NCBI GenBank assembly: GCA_023389745.1
Contig: JAEWED010000071.1
Coordinates: 1-27,536 of the forward strand
From: Actinomycetes bacterium
Lineage (GTDB): Bacteria > Actinomycetota > Acidimicrobiia > Acidimicrobiales > Microtrichaceae
DNA length: 27,536 nucleotides
Direction: 5' to 3'
The translations under genes were made by a program, and so were the position numbers. This document shows, piece by piece, positions 1 to 9,019 of the stretch. The notes below the pieces were generated by a model. The model searched no databases and was not told the origin of the DNA. It worked only from the letters and a program-made list of their open reading frames with translations. Position 1 is the first letter of the stretch; each line of letters starts with the position of its first letter.

Positions 1-757
<757 letters not shown>

Positions 758-768
758 AGGAGTTCCCT

Positions 769-804
769 TGGGTCGGGTGGGTCGGGTGGGTCGGGTGGGT
801 CGGG
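769..804. repeat. Four tandem copies of TGGGTCGGG between hisS and aspS
   Basis: A perfect 9-bp unit is repeated four times and followed by TGGAGGG. The plus strand carries eight GGG runs separated by loops of one or two bases, a strong G-quadruplex pattern. For the leftward genes the plus strand is the template, so the aspS leader RNA is C-rich (CCCGACCCA units). The repeat ends directly next to the aspS ribosome binding site. Confidence 0.9.
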
Positions 805-850
805 TGGAGGGTGCGGGCGCGGGTGGCGCGGGGCGAGCGGAGGGGCGTGG

Positions 851-2134
851 TCAGGACGTCAGTGAGGTGAGCTCGGCGACGAGGTCGCCACGTGCGATCC
901 GGCGCTGCTCGCCGGCGTCGCGCAGCGACTTCAGGGTGACCTCGCCGGCAGCGGCCTCGTCCTCACCCACGATGATCGCGAACCGGGCCGCGGAGCGGTC
1001 GGCCGATTTCATCTGGGACTTCATCGACCCGCCGCCGAACCGGCGGTCCGCCGAGAAGCCGGCCGCACGCAGCTCGTGGGTGATGTCGCGGGCCGCGTCG
1101 CCGTCGAGCACGTCGACGACGAACGCGGTGAGCTCGGTCGCCGGCGGGTCGAACACGCCTTCGGCGTCGCAGGCGAGCAGGATCCGGTCGACGCCGAGCG
1201 CGAAGCCGATGCCGTCGGTCGGCGGGCCGCCCATGTCCTCGGCGAGCCCGTCGTAGCGACCGCCGCCGCCCACCGCGTTCTGCGCCGCGTCCAGGGCGTC
1301 CGCGGCGAACTCGAACGTGGTGCGCCGGTAGTAGTCGAGCCCGCGGACCAGCAGTGGTGCCGGCTCGTACGCGACGCCGAGTGCGTCGAGCCCGGCGAGC
1401 ACCCGTGCGTAGTGCGCCGCGGACGCATCGGAGAGGAAGTCGGCGACCGCGGGTGCCCCGGCGGCGATCTCGGCGTCCGACGGTCGCTTGGAGTCGAGCA
1501 CTCGCAGCGGGTTGCGCTCGAGGGTGGTGAGCGCCGCCTCGGACAGGTCCCCGGCGTGCGCTCGGAAGTACGACTCGACCGCGGCGGTGAAGCGTCGGCG
1601 GTCGTCGTGGTCGCCGAGGGAGTTGATCAGCAGCCGCACACGCCGGAGCCCGATGGACTCGAAGAAGCGGGCCGCGAGCGCGATCACCTCGACGTCGAGG
1701 TCGGGGTCGTCGACGCCGAGCGCCTCGACGCCGACCTGGTCGAACATGCGGTAGCGGCCCTTCTGGGGGCGCTCGTGACGGAAGTTGGTCCCGGCGTACC
1801 AGACCTTCCACGGCAGGACGGGCCGGTTCTGCACGAAGGCCCGCACGACGCCGGCGGTCATCTCCGGGCGCAGCGCGATCCGGCTGCCGTCCTTGTCCTC
1901 GAAGTCGTACATCTCCTTGGTGACCACGTCGGTGGCCTCGCCGACGCGCAGGAAGACGCGCAGGTCCTCGACCAGCGGCGGCACGACCTCGCCGTAGCCG
2001 GCCGCGGCGGCCGCCGCCCCGAAGCGGGTCACCAGCTCACGCCGACGCGTCGAGTCCGGCGGCAGGAGGTCTCGCATGCCCTTGAGGGTGCGGAGATCGA
2101 CCTTCGTCGGCGGCGCGTCGTCGGGTGATGTCAC
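851..2134 (-). CDS. hisS: Histidyl-tRNA synthetase
   Basis: Class II synthetase that charges tRNA-His; 427 residues, the normal length. Seen: GMRDLLPP near residue 19, motif 2 FRHERPQKGRYRMFDQ (about 118-132), the histidine-binding GLDYYRRTTFEF (265-276), GGGGRYDGL (289-297) and motif 3 GIGFALGVDRI (308-318), followed by the C-terminal anticodon-binding domain. The start is a GTG with no ribosome binding site. A TAGCGT hexamer ends 8 bases upstream, so a leaderless message is likely. Its neighbours are the acyltransferase-like gene 75 bases upstream and aspS downstream; the hisS-aspS pair is common in actinobacteria. No T-box leader is visible. Confidence 0.97.
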   Translation of the reverse strand: MTSPDDAPPTKVDLRTLKGMRDLLPPDSTRRRELVTRFGAAAAAAGYGEVVPPLVEDLRVFLRVGEATDVVTKEMYDFEDKDGSRIALRPEMTAGVVRAFVQNRPVLPWKVWYAGTNFRHERPQKGRYRMFDQVGVEALGVDDPDLDVEVIALAARFFESIGLRRVRLLINSLGDHDDRRRFTAAVESYFRAHAGDLSEAALTTLERNPLRVLDSKRPSDAEIAAGAPAVADFLSDASAAHYARVLAGLDALGVAYEPAPLLVRGLDYYRRTTFEFAADALDAAQNAVGGGGRYDGLAEDMGGPPTDGIGFALGVDRILLACDAEGVFDPPATELTAFVVDVLDGDAARDITHELRAAGFSADRRFGGGSMKSQMKSADRSAARFAIIVGEDEAAAGEVTLKSLRDAGEQRRIARGDLVAELTSLTS

Positions 2135-2135
2135 G

Positions 2136-2159
2136 GGGCGCCACGCTACCGGAGCGCCC
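2136..2159 (-). promoter_or_regulatory. Candidate hisS promoter inside an inverted repeat
   Basis: A TAnnnT-type -10 hexamer, TAGCGT, lies at 2148-2143 on the minus strand, 8 bases before the GTG of hisS. It is flanked by the inverted repeat GGGCGC (2136-2141) / GCGCCC (2154-2159), centred on the hexamer. This could be an operator or a weak hairpin. No clear -35 is visible. The promoter reading is inference from spacing and the absent ribosome binding site. Confidence 0.4.
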
Positions 2160-2209
2160 GTGCAGCCCTGAACCTGCGGCAGCCCCGAACTCGCCGGAGG
2201 CCCGATCCG

Positions 2210-3397
2210 TCAGGTGGAGCGGTTGAGGAACGCCCGCACCTGTGTGAGCAGGTCGTCCTCGTGCCAGTGGTAGATCGTCGGGGTGCCGGTGGCCTCCTGG
2301 TGGGCCGACGCGATCCAGTCCATCACCCGGTGGCAGTCGTCCTTCTCACGGACCCGGGTGAGGCCGCCGATGGCACAGGCGGGAGTCGCCGGATCGAGGC
2401 AGATCGCGACGGGCAGCACGTAGCGACACGACAGCATGAGCGAGATCGTGCCGTCGTAGAGCGGCTGGAAGTGCAGCGTGGGCACCTCGCCGGGGTCGTC
2501 GCCGCGACGCTGACGCCACGCGGAGCGAGCCTTCTTCATCAGCTGCGGAATGGTCAGGTCCTGGCTGCCGCTCGCCGCCATCGCCAGCAGCTGTCCGCCC
2601 TTGGAGAGCCGCTGGTCGAGCTCGTGGCGCATCACCACGTTGTTGGCCCGGACCAGGGCGGGATCGAGCTTGGCCCGGCGCCGGTTGGCGGTCTGGGGCA
2701 CCGACAGGAACGTGCGCGTCGCGCTCTGCAGCACCTGCAGCGCGGGCACGCTGAACGCCTGGCGGGTCGTGACCATGCGCGACACGAGCACGTTGGAGCG
2801 GTCGGCCATCTCCTCGAGCGAGGTGTGCTCGCCGAGCACGCCGAAGCTGCGCCCGGGACGCAGCATGGCGGCCTCGAGCGCGGCGATCACGAGCGCGATG
2901 TCGATGATCTGGCCGTGGTTCGTGACGAGCGCGACGTTCGCACCCTCGTTGACGAGCAGGTGGTAGAGCGCCGTGAGCGTCTGGTCGTTCTCGGGGTCGT
3001 CGAAGGCCCCGTAGAGCACCTTGTCGAAGTCGGGGTACGCCGCACGGGCGTACAGCTCGATCGTCTCGATGCTCGTCGGCTCCGGGTCCACGACGACCAC
3101 GCTCGGGTCGTGGAAGCTGAGCGCCGGGTTGTAGGGCAGCTCCTGGAGCACCGAGGAGTGCGACGCGCGGACCAGACCGGTGAGCATCCGGTAGTAGCTC
3201 ACCGGGTCGGCGTCGACCAGCATCTGGCGGGCCTGCTCCACCGACGAGCGGCCGTCGCCGTCGGGTTCGCGGTTGTCTCCTGACGGGGCCACGGGTGCCT
3301 GCTCGGCGGGCTCGGCAGCGGTCTCGTCGTGTGGGGGCACGAGGTGCAGCGTAGGGGCCTCGGGCCCGATTCCGGCTCGGTCGGTGGGGGGAGTCAT
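2210..3397 (-). CDS. Diverged PlsC/PlsB-like (LPLAT) acyltransferase-like protein
   Basis: A 395-residue protein I cannot name with certainty. The first 55 residues are acidic and Pro/Ala-rich, probably disordered. The rest resembles the glycerolipid acyltransferase fold: an HX4D box, NHGQIIDIAL (H161, D166); a possible block II FLSVPQTANRRR (about 230-241); a block III position LLAMAASGSQDLT (270-282) where the family has FPEGTRS; and block IV YVLPVAI (326-332). Order and spacing fit the family, but block III has lost the conserved Glu, so activity or substrate may differ. No membrane segment is evident. The start ATG has AAGGACGAG just upstream. It lies 66 bases after rel and 75 before hisS. 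Lipid acyl transfer is inference; a non-catalytic relative is possible. Confidence 0.6.
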   Translation of the reverse strand: MTPPTDRAGIGPEAPTLHLVPPHDETAAEPAEQAPVAPSGDNREPDGDGRSSVEQARQMLVDADPVSYYRMLTGLVRASHSSVLQELPYNPALSFHDPSVVVVDPEPTSIETIELYARAAYPDFDKVLYGAFDDPENDQTLTALYHLLVNEGANVALVTNHGQIIDIALVIAALEAAMLRPGRSFGVLGEHTSLEEMADRSNVLVSRMVTTRQAFSVPALQVLQSATRTFLSVPQTANRRRAKLDPALVRANNVVMRHELDQRLSKGGQLLAMAASGSQDLTIPQLMKKARSAWRQRRGDDPGEVPTLHFQPLYDGTISLMLSCRYVLPVAICLDPATPACAIGGLTRVREKDDCHRVMDWIASAHQEATGTPTIYHWHEDDLLTQVRAFLNRST

Positions 3398-3463
3398 CTC
3401 GTCCTTCGGACCCGTCGGCGAGCGCCCGGGTTACCGCTCGGATCGATCATCGGAGGGACCCGG

Positions 3464-5674
3464 TCATTCGGTGGAGCCGGGCACCACCCGGTAGGCGTCG
3501 TAGACGCTGTCGATCACCCGCAGGCGGTTGAGCAGCGTGTCGAGGTGCGACGCATCGCCGAGCTCGAACTCGAAGCGCATCTTCGAGACCCGGTCGTGGC
3601 CGCAGTGGCTGTGGCTGCTCAGGATGTTGACGTGCGAGTCGGAGAGCACCGACGTGACGTCCTGCAGCAGCCGGGGTCGGTCGAGCGCCTTGATCTCGAC
3701 CTGGGCGGCGAAGTGACCCGCCGCGTCGGAGTCCCAGTCGACGTCGACGATGCGCTCGGCCTGGCCCTCGGCGAGCGACGAGGCGTTCGCGCAGTCGGTG
3801 CGGTGCACCGACACGCCTCGACCACGGGTGACGAAGCCGATGATGGGATCACCCGGCACGGGGGTGCAGCACCGCGCCATGCGCACGAGCATGTCGTCGT
3901 AGCCCTCGACGTGCACACCGGCGGGACGGCCACGGCGCCGTGTCGTCGCCCGGTTCGGCGTCGACACGATCTCCTCGCGCTCGCCCTCGGCGGTGCGCAC
4001 CAGCGCGGCGATGCGGCTCGCGACCGACTCCGGCGAGACGTGGTGCTCACCGATCGCGGTGTAGAGCGCGTCGAGGTTCAGGTACTTCAGGTCGGCGGCG
4101 ACCACGTCGAGTGCGTCACCGCCCAGGACCTTCTGCACCGGCAGGGCCTCACGACGCATCGCCTTGACGAGCGCGTCGCGGCCCGCCTCCAGGGCGTCCT
4201 CGCGACGCTCCCGTGAGAACCACTGCTTGATCCTCGACGCCGCCGACCGGGTGGCGACGAACCCCAGCCAGTCACGGCTCGGCCCCGCGCCGGCCACCTT
4301 CGAGGTGAAGATCTCGACGGTGTCGCCCGAGGTGAGCTTGGTGTCGAGCGGGACGAGGCGTCCGGCGACGCGTGCACCGATGCAGCGGTGACCGACCTCG
4401 GTGTGGATCGAGTAGGCGAAGTCGACCGGGGTCGCACCGACCGGCAGCGTCACGACGTCGCCCTTCGGGGTGAACACGAAGACCTCGTCCTGGTCCAGGT
4501 CGATCTTCAGGTTCGCCATGAACTCGCCCGGGTCGGTCATCTCCTGTTGCCAGTCGACGATCCGGCTCAGCCAGGCGACGTCCTCGGAGTGGCCCTCCTT
4601 GTACGAGAAGTGCGCGGCGACGCCCCACTCGGCACGGTTGTGCATCTCGGCGGTGCGGATCTGCACCTCGATCGGCTTGCCGCCCGGCCCGATGACCGTC
4701 GTGTGCAACGACTGGTACAGGTTGAACTTGGGCATGGCGATGTAGTCCTTGAACCGTCCCGGCACGGGGGTCCAGAGGGCGTGGATCGAACCGAGCGCCG
4801 CGTAGCAGTCCTTCGAGGAGTCGACGATCAGCCGGATGCCGACCAGGTCGAAGATCTCCTCGAACGCCTTGCCCTTGACGACCATCTTCTCGTAGATCGA
4901 CCACAGGTGCTTCGGGCGGCCGGTCACCTCGGCGCTGATGTGCACGTCCGCGAGGCGGCTGCGGACCTCGCCCACGACCGACTCGACGTAGGCGTCGCGC
5001 TCGGGGGTCCTGCCGGCGACCATGTGGTCGATCTCGGCGTAGCGCTTCGGGTGCAGCGACGAGAAGCACAGGTCCTCGAGCTGCTGCTTGATCTCCTGCA
5101 TGCCCAGGCGGTGCGCGAGCGGCGCGTAGATGTCGAGTGTCTCCTGGGCGGTGCGCTCCTGCTTCCAGGCCGGCAGCGCGGCGATGGTCCGCATGTTGTG
5201 GAGCCGGTCGGCGAGCTTGATGACCAGCACCCGCAGGTCCTTGGCCATCGCGACCAGCATCTTGCGCATGGTCGCGGCCTGCTGGGCCTCCTTGGAGTCG
5301 AAGTGGATCCGCTCCAGCTTGGTCACGCCGTCGACGATCGCGGTGACCTCGGGACCGAAGCGCTCGTCGATCTCCGGGAGCGTGATGACGGTGTCCTCGA
5401 CCGCGTCGTGCAGCAGCGCGGCGGCGATCGTGACGTCGTCCATCCCGTAGCGGGCCACGATGCCGGCCACCGCCAGCGGGTGCGTGATGTACGGCTCGCC
5501 CGATCGTCGCAGCTGGCCCCGGTGGGCGCCCGCGGCCAGGCGGTACGACTCGGTGATCATGTCGGTCGAGCGCCGCGGGTGGAACCGGCGGAACTGCTCG
5601 ATGATCTCCTGGACCTCCATGGCCGGCGGCTGGCTGTGCCGCCGCCACGGCAGCACGCGCGTCACGGTCGCCAT
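3464..5674 (-). CDS. rel: Bifunctional (p)ppGpp synthetase/hydrolase, RelA/SpoT family
   Basis: Makes and destroys the stringent-response alarmone; 736 residues, full length. Domain order: HD hydrolase (ITHPLAVA with H65, LLHDAVEDT with HD at 89-90, DRLHNMRT near 157-163), synthetase (RPKHLWSIYEKM near 253, DLVGIRLIV, GRFKDYIAMPKFN), TGS (about 396-460), a Cys-rich region (C602, C603, C628) and a C-terminal ACT domain (about 658-736). The synthetase loop carries RFKD (307-310), the form found in bifunctional Rel enzymes rather than the EFDD form of synthetase-only RelA, and the HD residues are intact, so both activities are expected. The ATG has GGGAG 6 bases before it. A short ORF overlaps the start (see 5662-5727). 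Downstream is the acyltransferase-like gene. Confidence 0.97.
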   Translation of the reverse strand: MATVTRVLPWRRHSQPPAMEVQEIIEQFRRFHPRRSTDMITESYRLAAGAHRGQLRRSGEPYITHPLAVAGIVARYGMDDVTIAAALLHDAVEDTVITLPEIDERFGPEVTAIVDGVTKLERIHFDSKEAQQAATMRKMLVAMAKDLRVLVIKLADRLHNMRTIAALPAWKQERTAQETLDIYAPLAHRLGMQEIKQQLEDLCFSSLHPKRYAEIDHMVAGRTPERDAYVESVVGEVRSRLADVHISAEVTGRPKHLWSIYEKMVVKGKAFEEIFDLVGIRLIVDSSKDCYAALGSIHALWTPVPGRFKDYIAMPKFNLYQSLHTTVIGPGGKPIEVQIRTAEMHNRAEWGVAAHFSYKEGHSEDVAWLSRIVDWQQEMTDPGEFMANLKIDLDQDEVFVFTPKGDVVTLPVGATPVDFAYSIHTEVGHRCIGARVAGRLVPLDTKLTSGDTVEIFTSKVAGAGPSRDWLGFVATRSAASRIKQWFSRERREDALEAGRDALVKAMRREALPVQKVLGGDALDVVAADLKYLNLDALYTAIGEHHVSPESVASRIAALVRTAEGEREEIVSTPNRATTRRRGRPAGVHVEGYDDMLVRMARCCTPVPGDPIIGFVTRGRGVSVHRTDCANASSLAEGQAERIVDVDWDSDAAGHFAAQVEIKALDRPRLLQDVTSVLSDSHVNILSSHSHCGHDRVSKMRFEFELGDASHLDTLLNRLRVIDSVYDAYRVVPGSTE

Positions 5675-5727
5675 CGGACTCCCGCCTCATCGAGAACGGA
5701 CCCGACCACGCGCGTCACCGTCGCCAT
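5662..5727 (-). CDS. Short leader ORF overlapping the rel start
   Basis: A 21-codon ORF starts with ATG at 5727 behind a very strong ribosome binding site (GGAGGAGTGAC then ATG) and ends with TGA at 5664-5662, inside rel codons 4-5. It is in another frame from rel (starts 53 bases apart). Its first seven residues, MATVTRV, are the same as those of Rel, because about 23 bases around the start are duplicated with two mismatches. Its better ribosome binding site and the 13-base overlap suggest translational coupling to rel. It could instead be a non-functional relic of a start-site duplication. No attenuation codon run is visible. Confidence 0.45.
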   Translation of the reverse strand: MATVTRVVGSVLDEAGVRWRP

Positions 5728-5796
5728 GTCACTCCTCCATGGCTCATGACAGTGCTCAGTTCGCGAACCGATGTGGTGCGCAGCATCACGAGGACA

Positions 5797-5802
5797 ACGC
5801 TA
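5797..5802 (-). promoter_or_regulatory. Candidate -10 box for rel
   Basis: Minus-strand TAGCGT, the same hexamer found before hisS and before the M48-like gene, lies about 70 bases upstream of the leader ORF start in the secF-rel gap. No convincing -35 is seen. Palindromes GTTCGCGAAC (5759-5768, in the would-be leader) and GAACGCGCGTTC (5824-5835, upstream) flank it. Confidence 0.35.
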
Positions 5803-5822
5803 CCGACAACGGCACCCTTCCC

Positions 5823-5836
5823 GGAACGCGCGTTCG
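5823..5836 (-). promoter_or_regulatory. LexA-box-like palindrome upstream of rel
   Basis: On the minus strand the sequence is CGAACGCGCGTTCC. It fits the Gram-positive LexA consensus CGAACRNRYGTTYC at every position, but it matches the longer actinobacterial TCGAAC-N4-GTTCGA form less well. It lies about 20 bases upstream of the candidate rel -10 box, roughly where a -35 region would be. It may be a chance match. Confidence 0.3.
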
Positions 5837-5859
5837 CCACGACGGGGCGGAGTCGATCC

Positions 5860-6990
5860 TCAGCGACGCTTCTTGCGAGGACGCGGCGGGTGCCCGCCGA
5901 TGCTCGTCGTCAGCGGCGGGGCCGAGCCGGTCGACCCGACGCTGGCGCGGGCGGCGGTCGGCGTGCGAGCCGCCGAGCCGGGGATCGCAGCGCTGCGGAC
6001 GCCGTGCCACGAGGTGTCGCTCACGTCGACCCCCTTGGACACGAGCCGCTGGCGGATCTCGGTGAACTTCTGCTCCCGCTCCTTGAACACCGCGGTGAGC
6101 GGCGCCGCGACGCAGATCGACGAGTACGCACCCGACGCCAGGCCGACGAGCAGCGCGAGCGAGAAGTCGCCCAGCGTCGGCTCACCGAAGACGTACTCAC
6201 CGACGATCAGCATCGTCGCCACCGGCAGCAGCGTGACGATCGTCGTGTTGACCGAGCGCATGAGCACCTGGTTGAGCGAGCGGCGCACGATGGCGGTGTA
6301 GGTGTACTGACCCGTCCGCGTGAGCCGGTGCGCGTTCTCCTGCATCCGGTCGAACACGACGATCGTGTCGTAGAGCGAGAACCCGAGGATCGTCAGGAAG
6401 GCGATCACCGTCGCCGGGGACACCTCGAACTGGAACACCGAGTAGAAGCCGACGGTCAGGATGATGTCGTGGAACACCGCGATGATGCCCGCGGCGGCCA
6501 TGCGAGGTTCGAGTCGCCACGCCATGTAGGCGGTCACCAGGACCATGAAGATGATCAGCGAGTTCCTGGCCGTCCGGGTGATGTCGTTGCCCCACGACGG
6601 GCCCACCGTGGTCACGTCGACGTCGGTCACGGGGATGTCGGCGGCCTTCGCGAGGGCTGCGGCGACGTCCTGGGACTCGTCGATGTTGTCGATGCGTCCC
6701 GAGACCCGCAGCACGCGGACCCCGTCGGAGGTGGTCGCCTCCTGGAAGCGCTCCGCGGCGCCTTCACCGAAGGGAGCGATGGCCTCCTCGGCCTGCTCGA
6801 CGGTGAGGGTCTGCGACGGGACCTCCCAGACCGAACCACCCTCGAAGTCGATCGAGAGGTTCAGTCCCTGGGTGAACAGCGAGATCAGCGATCCGAGGAC
6901 CAGCACGACCGACAGGATGCCGAGTGGCTTCCACGTCCTCGGGAAGTCGAAGTCGTTCTCGCCTCGGTAGACCTTCGAGATGACGCCCAT
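5860..6990 (-). CDS. secF: Protein translocase subunit SecF
   Basis: Membrane partner of SecD; the pair uses the proton gradient to help SecYEG export proteins. 376 residues. Seen: a first membrane helix (about 22-41), the periplasmic-loop signature LSIDFEGGSVWEV, then five more helices including ILGFSLYDTIVVFDRMQEN and RSLNQVLMRSVNTTIVTLLP, the conserved SecF core. The last 60 or so residues form a Ser/Pro/Arg-rich cytoplasmic tail ending in PRPRKKRR, longer than in many SecF proteins. The start ATG follows the secD stop by one base (TGAGATG), and the ribosome binding site lies in the secD tail (GGAAGGAGCG), so the two are translationally coupled. Confidence 0.96.
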   Translation of the reverse strand: MGVISKVYRGENDFDFPRTWKPLGILSVVLVLGSLISLFTQGLNLSIDFEGGSVWEVPSQTLTVEQAEEAIAPFGEGAAERFQEATTSDGVRVLRVSGRIDNIDESQDVAAALAKAADIPVTDVDVTTVGPSWGNDITRTARNSLIIFMVLVTAYMAWRLEPRMAAAGIIAVFHDIILTVGFYSVFQFEVSPATVIAFLTILGFSLYDTIVVFDRMQENAHRLTRTGQYTYTAIVRRSLNQVLMRSVNTTIVTLLPVATMLIVGEYVFGEPTLGDFSLALLVGLASGAYSSICVAAPLTAVFKEREQKFTEIRQRLVSKGVDVSDTSWHGVRSAAIPGSAARTPTAARASVGSTGSAPPLTTSIGGHPPRPRKKRR

Positions 6991-6991
6991 C

Positions 6992-8878
6992 TCAGCGCTC
7001 CTTCCCGGTCGGGACGGACTCGGTCGACCCGCTGGTCGACGGCTCCGCGTCCTCGGCGTCCGACGTCGCAGCGCCGGCGATGGTCGTGGCCGCGGCGGTC
7101 GCCGCGTCCAGGTCGTCGACGGGGATGCCGAACCTGCTCGGGTGCTGCCCCTGCTTCGAGCGTGACAGCAGCACGACGGCGGGACGCAGGAAGAAGAACG
7201 CCGCGACCAGGTCGAGCACCGTCGCGGCGCCCAGCATGAAGGCGAAGCCGCGCACGGGGCCGACCGACAGCCAGTACAGGACGACGGCGCCGATCAGCGA
7301 CGAGATGTCGGCCTTGACGATCGTCGAGTAGGCCGTCGAGAACGACTTCTCGGCCGAGGCGCGCACCGTGGCACCGCCGCGCACGTCCTCCTTCAGGTTC
7401 TCGTAGAACACGATGCTCGAGTCCAACGAGATGCCGATCGAGGCCACCAGGCCGACCACCCCCGCCAGGGTGATGGTGGCACCCAGGTTGGCGAGCAGGA
7501 CCCACAGCAGCGACGCGGAGATCGAGAGGCTGACCGCGGTGATCAGCCCGAGCAGCCGGTAGTAGATCGCCAGGTAGGCGAGCACCAGGAACAGCCCGAT
7601 CAGACCGGAGATGATGCCGGCCTGCAGCGCACCCTGGCCCAGCGTCGCCGAGACGGTCTCGGCCTGCTGGGGGCGCAGCTCGACGGGCAGCGAACCGAAG
7701 CGCAGCGAGATCGCCAGGCTCTCGGCGCTCTCGCGGTCGAAGCTGCCCGAGATGCTGATCTGGTCGCGCTCGAAGCTGCCGACGTTGATCGACGGAGCGG
7801 AGAGCACCTCGCCGTCGAGCACGATGCCGAGCTGACCCTTGCCACCCTGCTGCAGCGCCGGACAGGTGGCGTCGCCGGCGAAGCACTTGGCGGCGATCGC
7901 GTTGAACTTGTCGATGCCGTTCTCGCCGGACTTGAAGATCGGGCTGACCGTCCACGCGGTGCCCTGCAGACCGGCGGTCGCGCCGCTCAGCGCGGAGCCG
8001 GTCAACGCGACAGGGCCGAGCTCGTAGACCAGGCCCTGTTCGTCGGTGAGGGTCACGTTGGCATCGGGCTTGCGGTCCTCGGGTGGGGTCACCTTCGCCG
8101 CGAGCTGGTTCTCGAGCCCGTACAGCTCGCCGAACGCCTCGGAGGAGACGTCGACGCCGAACTCGTTGAGCGGCGCAGGCGGCACGGTCGTGGTGGTCGA
8201 CTCCGGGGCGACGGTTGTCGTGGTCTCGTCGTCCTGCTGGCGCAGCGAGGCCGAGCGGTTGCCGCCGTTGCCCGTCGAGGTGTCCTCGGGTGCTGCCGTG
8301 GTGACGGTCGTCTCGGTGCCTGCGTCCCCCGGCACGGTGGTGGTGGCGCCGGGGTCGGCACCGGGGTCGGTGGCGGGCGCCTGTGCCTGCATCTTCGACA
8401 GCTCGTCGGTGTAGACCTGCGCGGCCGTCACGCCCTCGGGAAGACCCAGTTCGGTCCGGAGCTCGGCGACACGCGCCTCGGCCTCGGTCCGCTCGTCGCC
8501 GGAGAGCTCCTGGCCGGCCATCGACAGCACGGGACGGAACTCGAGCTGCGCGGTCTTGCCGACCGCTTCGAGCACCTCGGCCTGGTCCTTGGCACCCGGC
8601 AGCTGCACGGTGATCGTGTTGCCCTGACGGGCGACCTCGGGCTCGGCGACGCCAAGGGCGTCGACGCGCTTGCGGATGATCTCGATCGAGTCGTCCAGGT
8701 CCTGGGTGTCGACGTCGTCGGTGACCTTGCCGTCCTTGACGGGCTGCAGGTTGACGCTGATGCCGCCCTGCAGGTCGAGTCCGAGCTTCGGCGTCCGGCC
8801 CAGCGCGATCGTGATGATCAGGAGTCCGTAGACCACCACCATCGTCGCGATCATCATCCGCTTCGGGTGCTTGCGCAT
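6992..8878 (-). CDS. secD: Protein translocase subunit SecD
   Basis: Large partner of SecF in the Sec accessory complex; 628 residues. An N-terminal membrane helix (about 9-27) is followed by KLGLDLQGGISVNL (31-44), the SecD signature, the extracytoplasmic P1 region with IEIIRKRVDALGVAEPEV, and a C-terminal half with five membrane helices containing LGQGALQAGIISGLIGLFLV and DSSIVFYENLKEDVR. Residues about 167-235 are a low-complexity Thr/Pro/Ala linker inside P1, a trait of many actinobacterial SecD proteins. The start ATG has GAGGGA 6 bases upstream. It lies 141 bases after yajC, the widest gap within this group, where I see no clear signal. Confidence 0.96.
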   Translation of the reverse strand: MRKHPKRMMIATMVVVYGLLIITIALGRTPKLGLDLQGGISVNLQPVKDGKVTDDVDTQDLDDSIEIIRKRVDALGVAEPEVARQGNTITVQLPGAKDQAEVLEAVGKTAQLEFRPVLSMAGQELSGDERTEAEARVAELRTELGLPEGVTAAQVYTDELSKMQAQAPATDPGADPGATTTVPGDAGTETTVTTAAPEDTSTGNGGNRSASLRQQDDETTTTVAPESTTTTVPPAPLNEFGVDVSSEAFGELYGLENQLAAKVTPPEDRKPDANVTLTDEQGLVYELGPVALTGSALSGATAGLQGTAWTVSPIFKSGENGIDKFNAIAAKCFAGDATCPALQQGGKGQLGIVLDGEVLSAPSINVGSFERDQISISGSFDRESAESLAISLRFGSLPVELRPQQAETVSATLGQGALQAGIISGLIGLFLVLAYLAIYYRLLGLITAVSLSISASLLWVLLANLGATITLAGVVGLVASIGISLDSSIVFYENLKEDVRGGATVRASAEKSFSTAYSTIVKADISSLIGAVVLYWLSVGPVRGFAFMLGAATVLDLVAAFFFLRPAVVLLSRSKQGQHPSRFGIPVDDLDAATAAATTIAGAATSDAEDAEPSTSGSTESVPTGKER

Positions 8879-9019
8879 CAGTGTCCCTCGTGAGAATCCG
8901 GCCGGGTCGGGCCGATTGCCGTGCCCGGCGCACCGGAGGCTGGCGACGGTGCGGCCACCATCGAGACGTCGGCCGGTCCCCCGGTCGCCCCCGCCTTCCT
9001 CCGACGTGCCGAGAAGCTA

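Noticed and set aside
2135..2209. T-box or other tRNA-sensing leader before hisS
   Set aside because: The gap is only 75 bases, has no T-box sequence, and a promoter-like hexamer sits next to the start codon.
4388..5749. A 453-codon plus-strand frame opposite rel
   Set aside because: Antisense shadow of a fully conserved Rel protein; composition is Asp/Arg/Val-rich with no motif.
8878..8961. A 27-codon ORF ending on the secD start (TGATG)
   Set aside because: It has a touching stop like a coupled leader, but no ribosome binding site and a Pro/Ala/Gly-rich, unremarkable peptide; chance open frames are common at this GC content.
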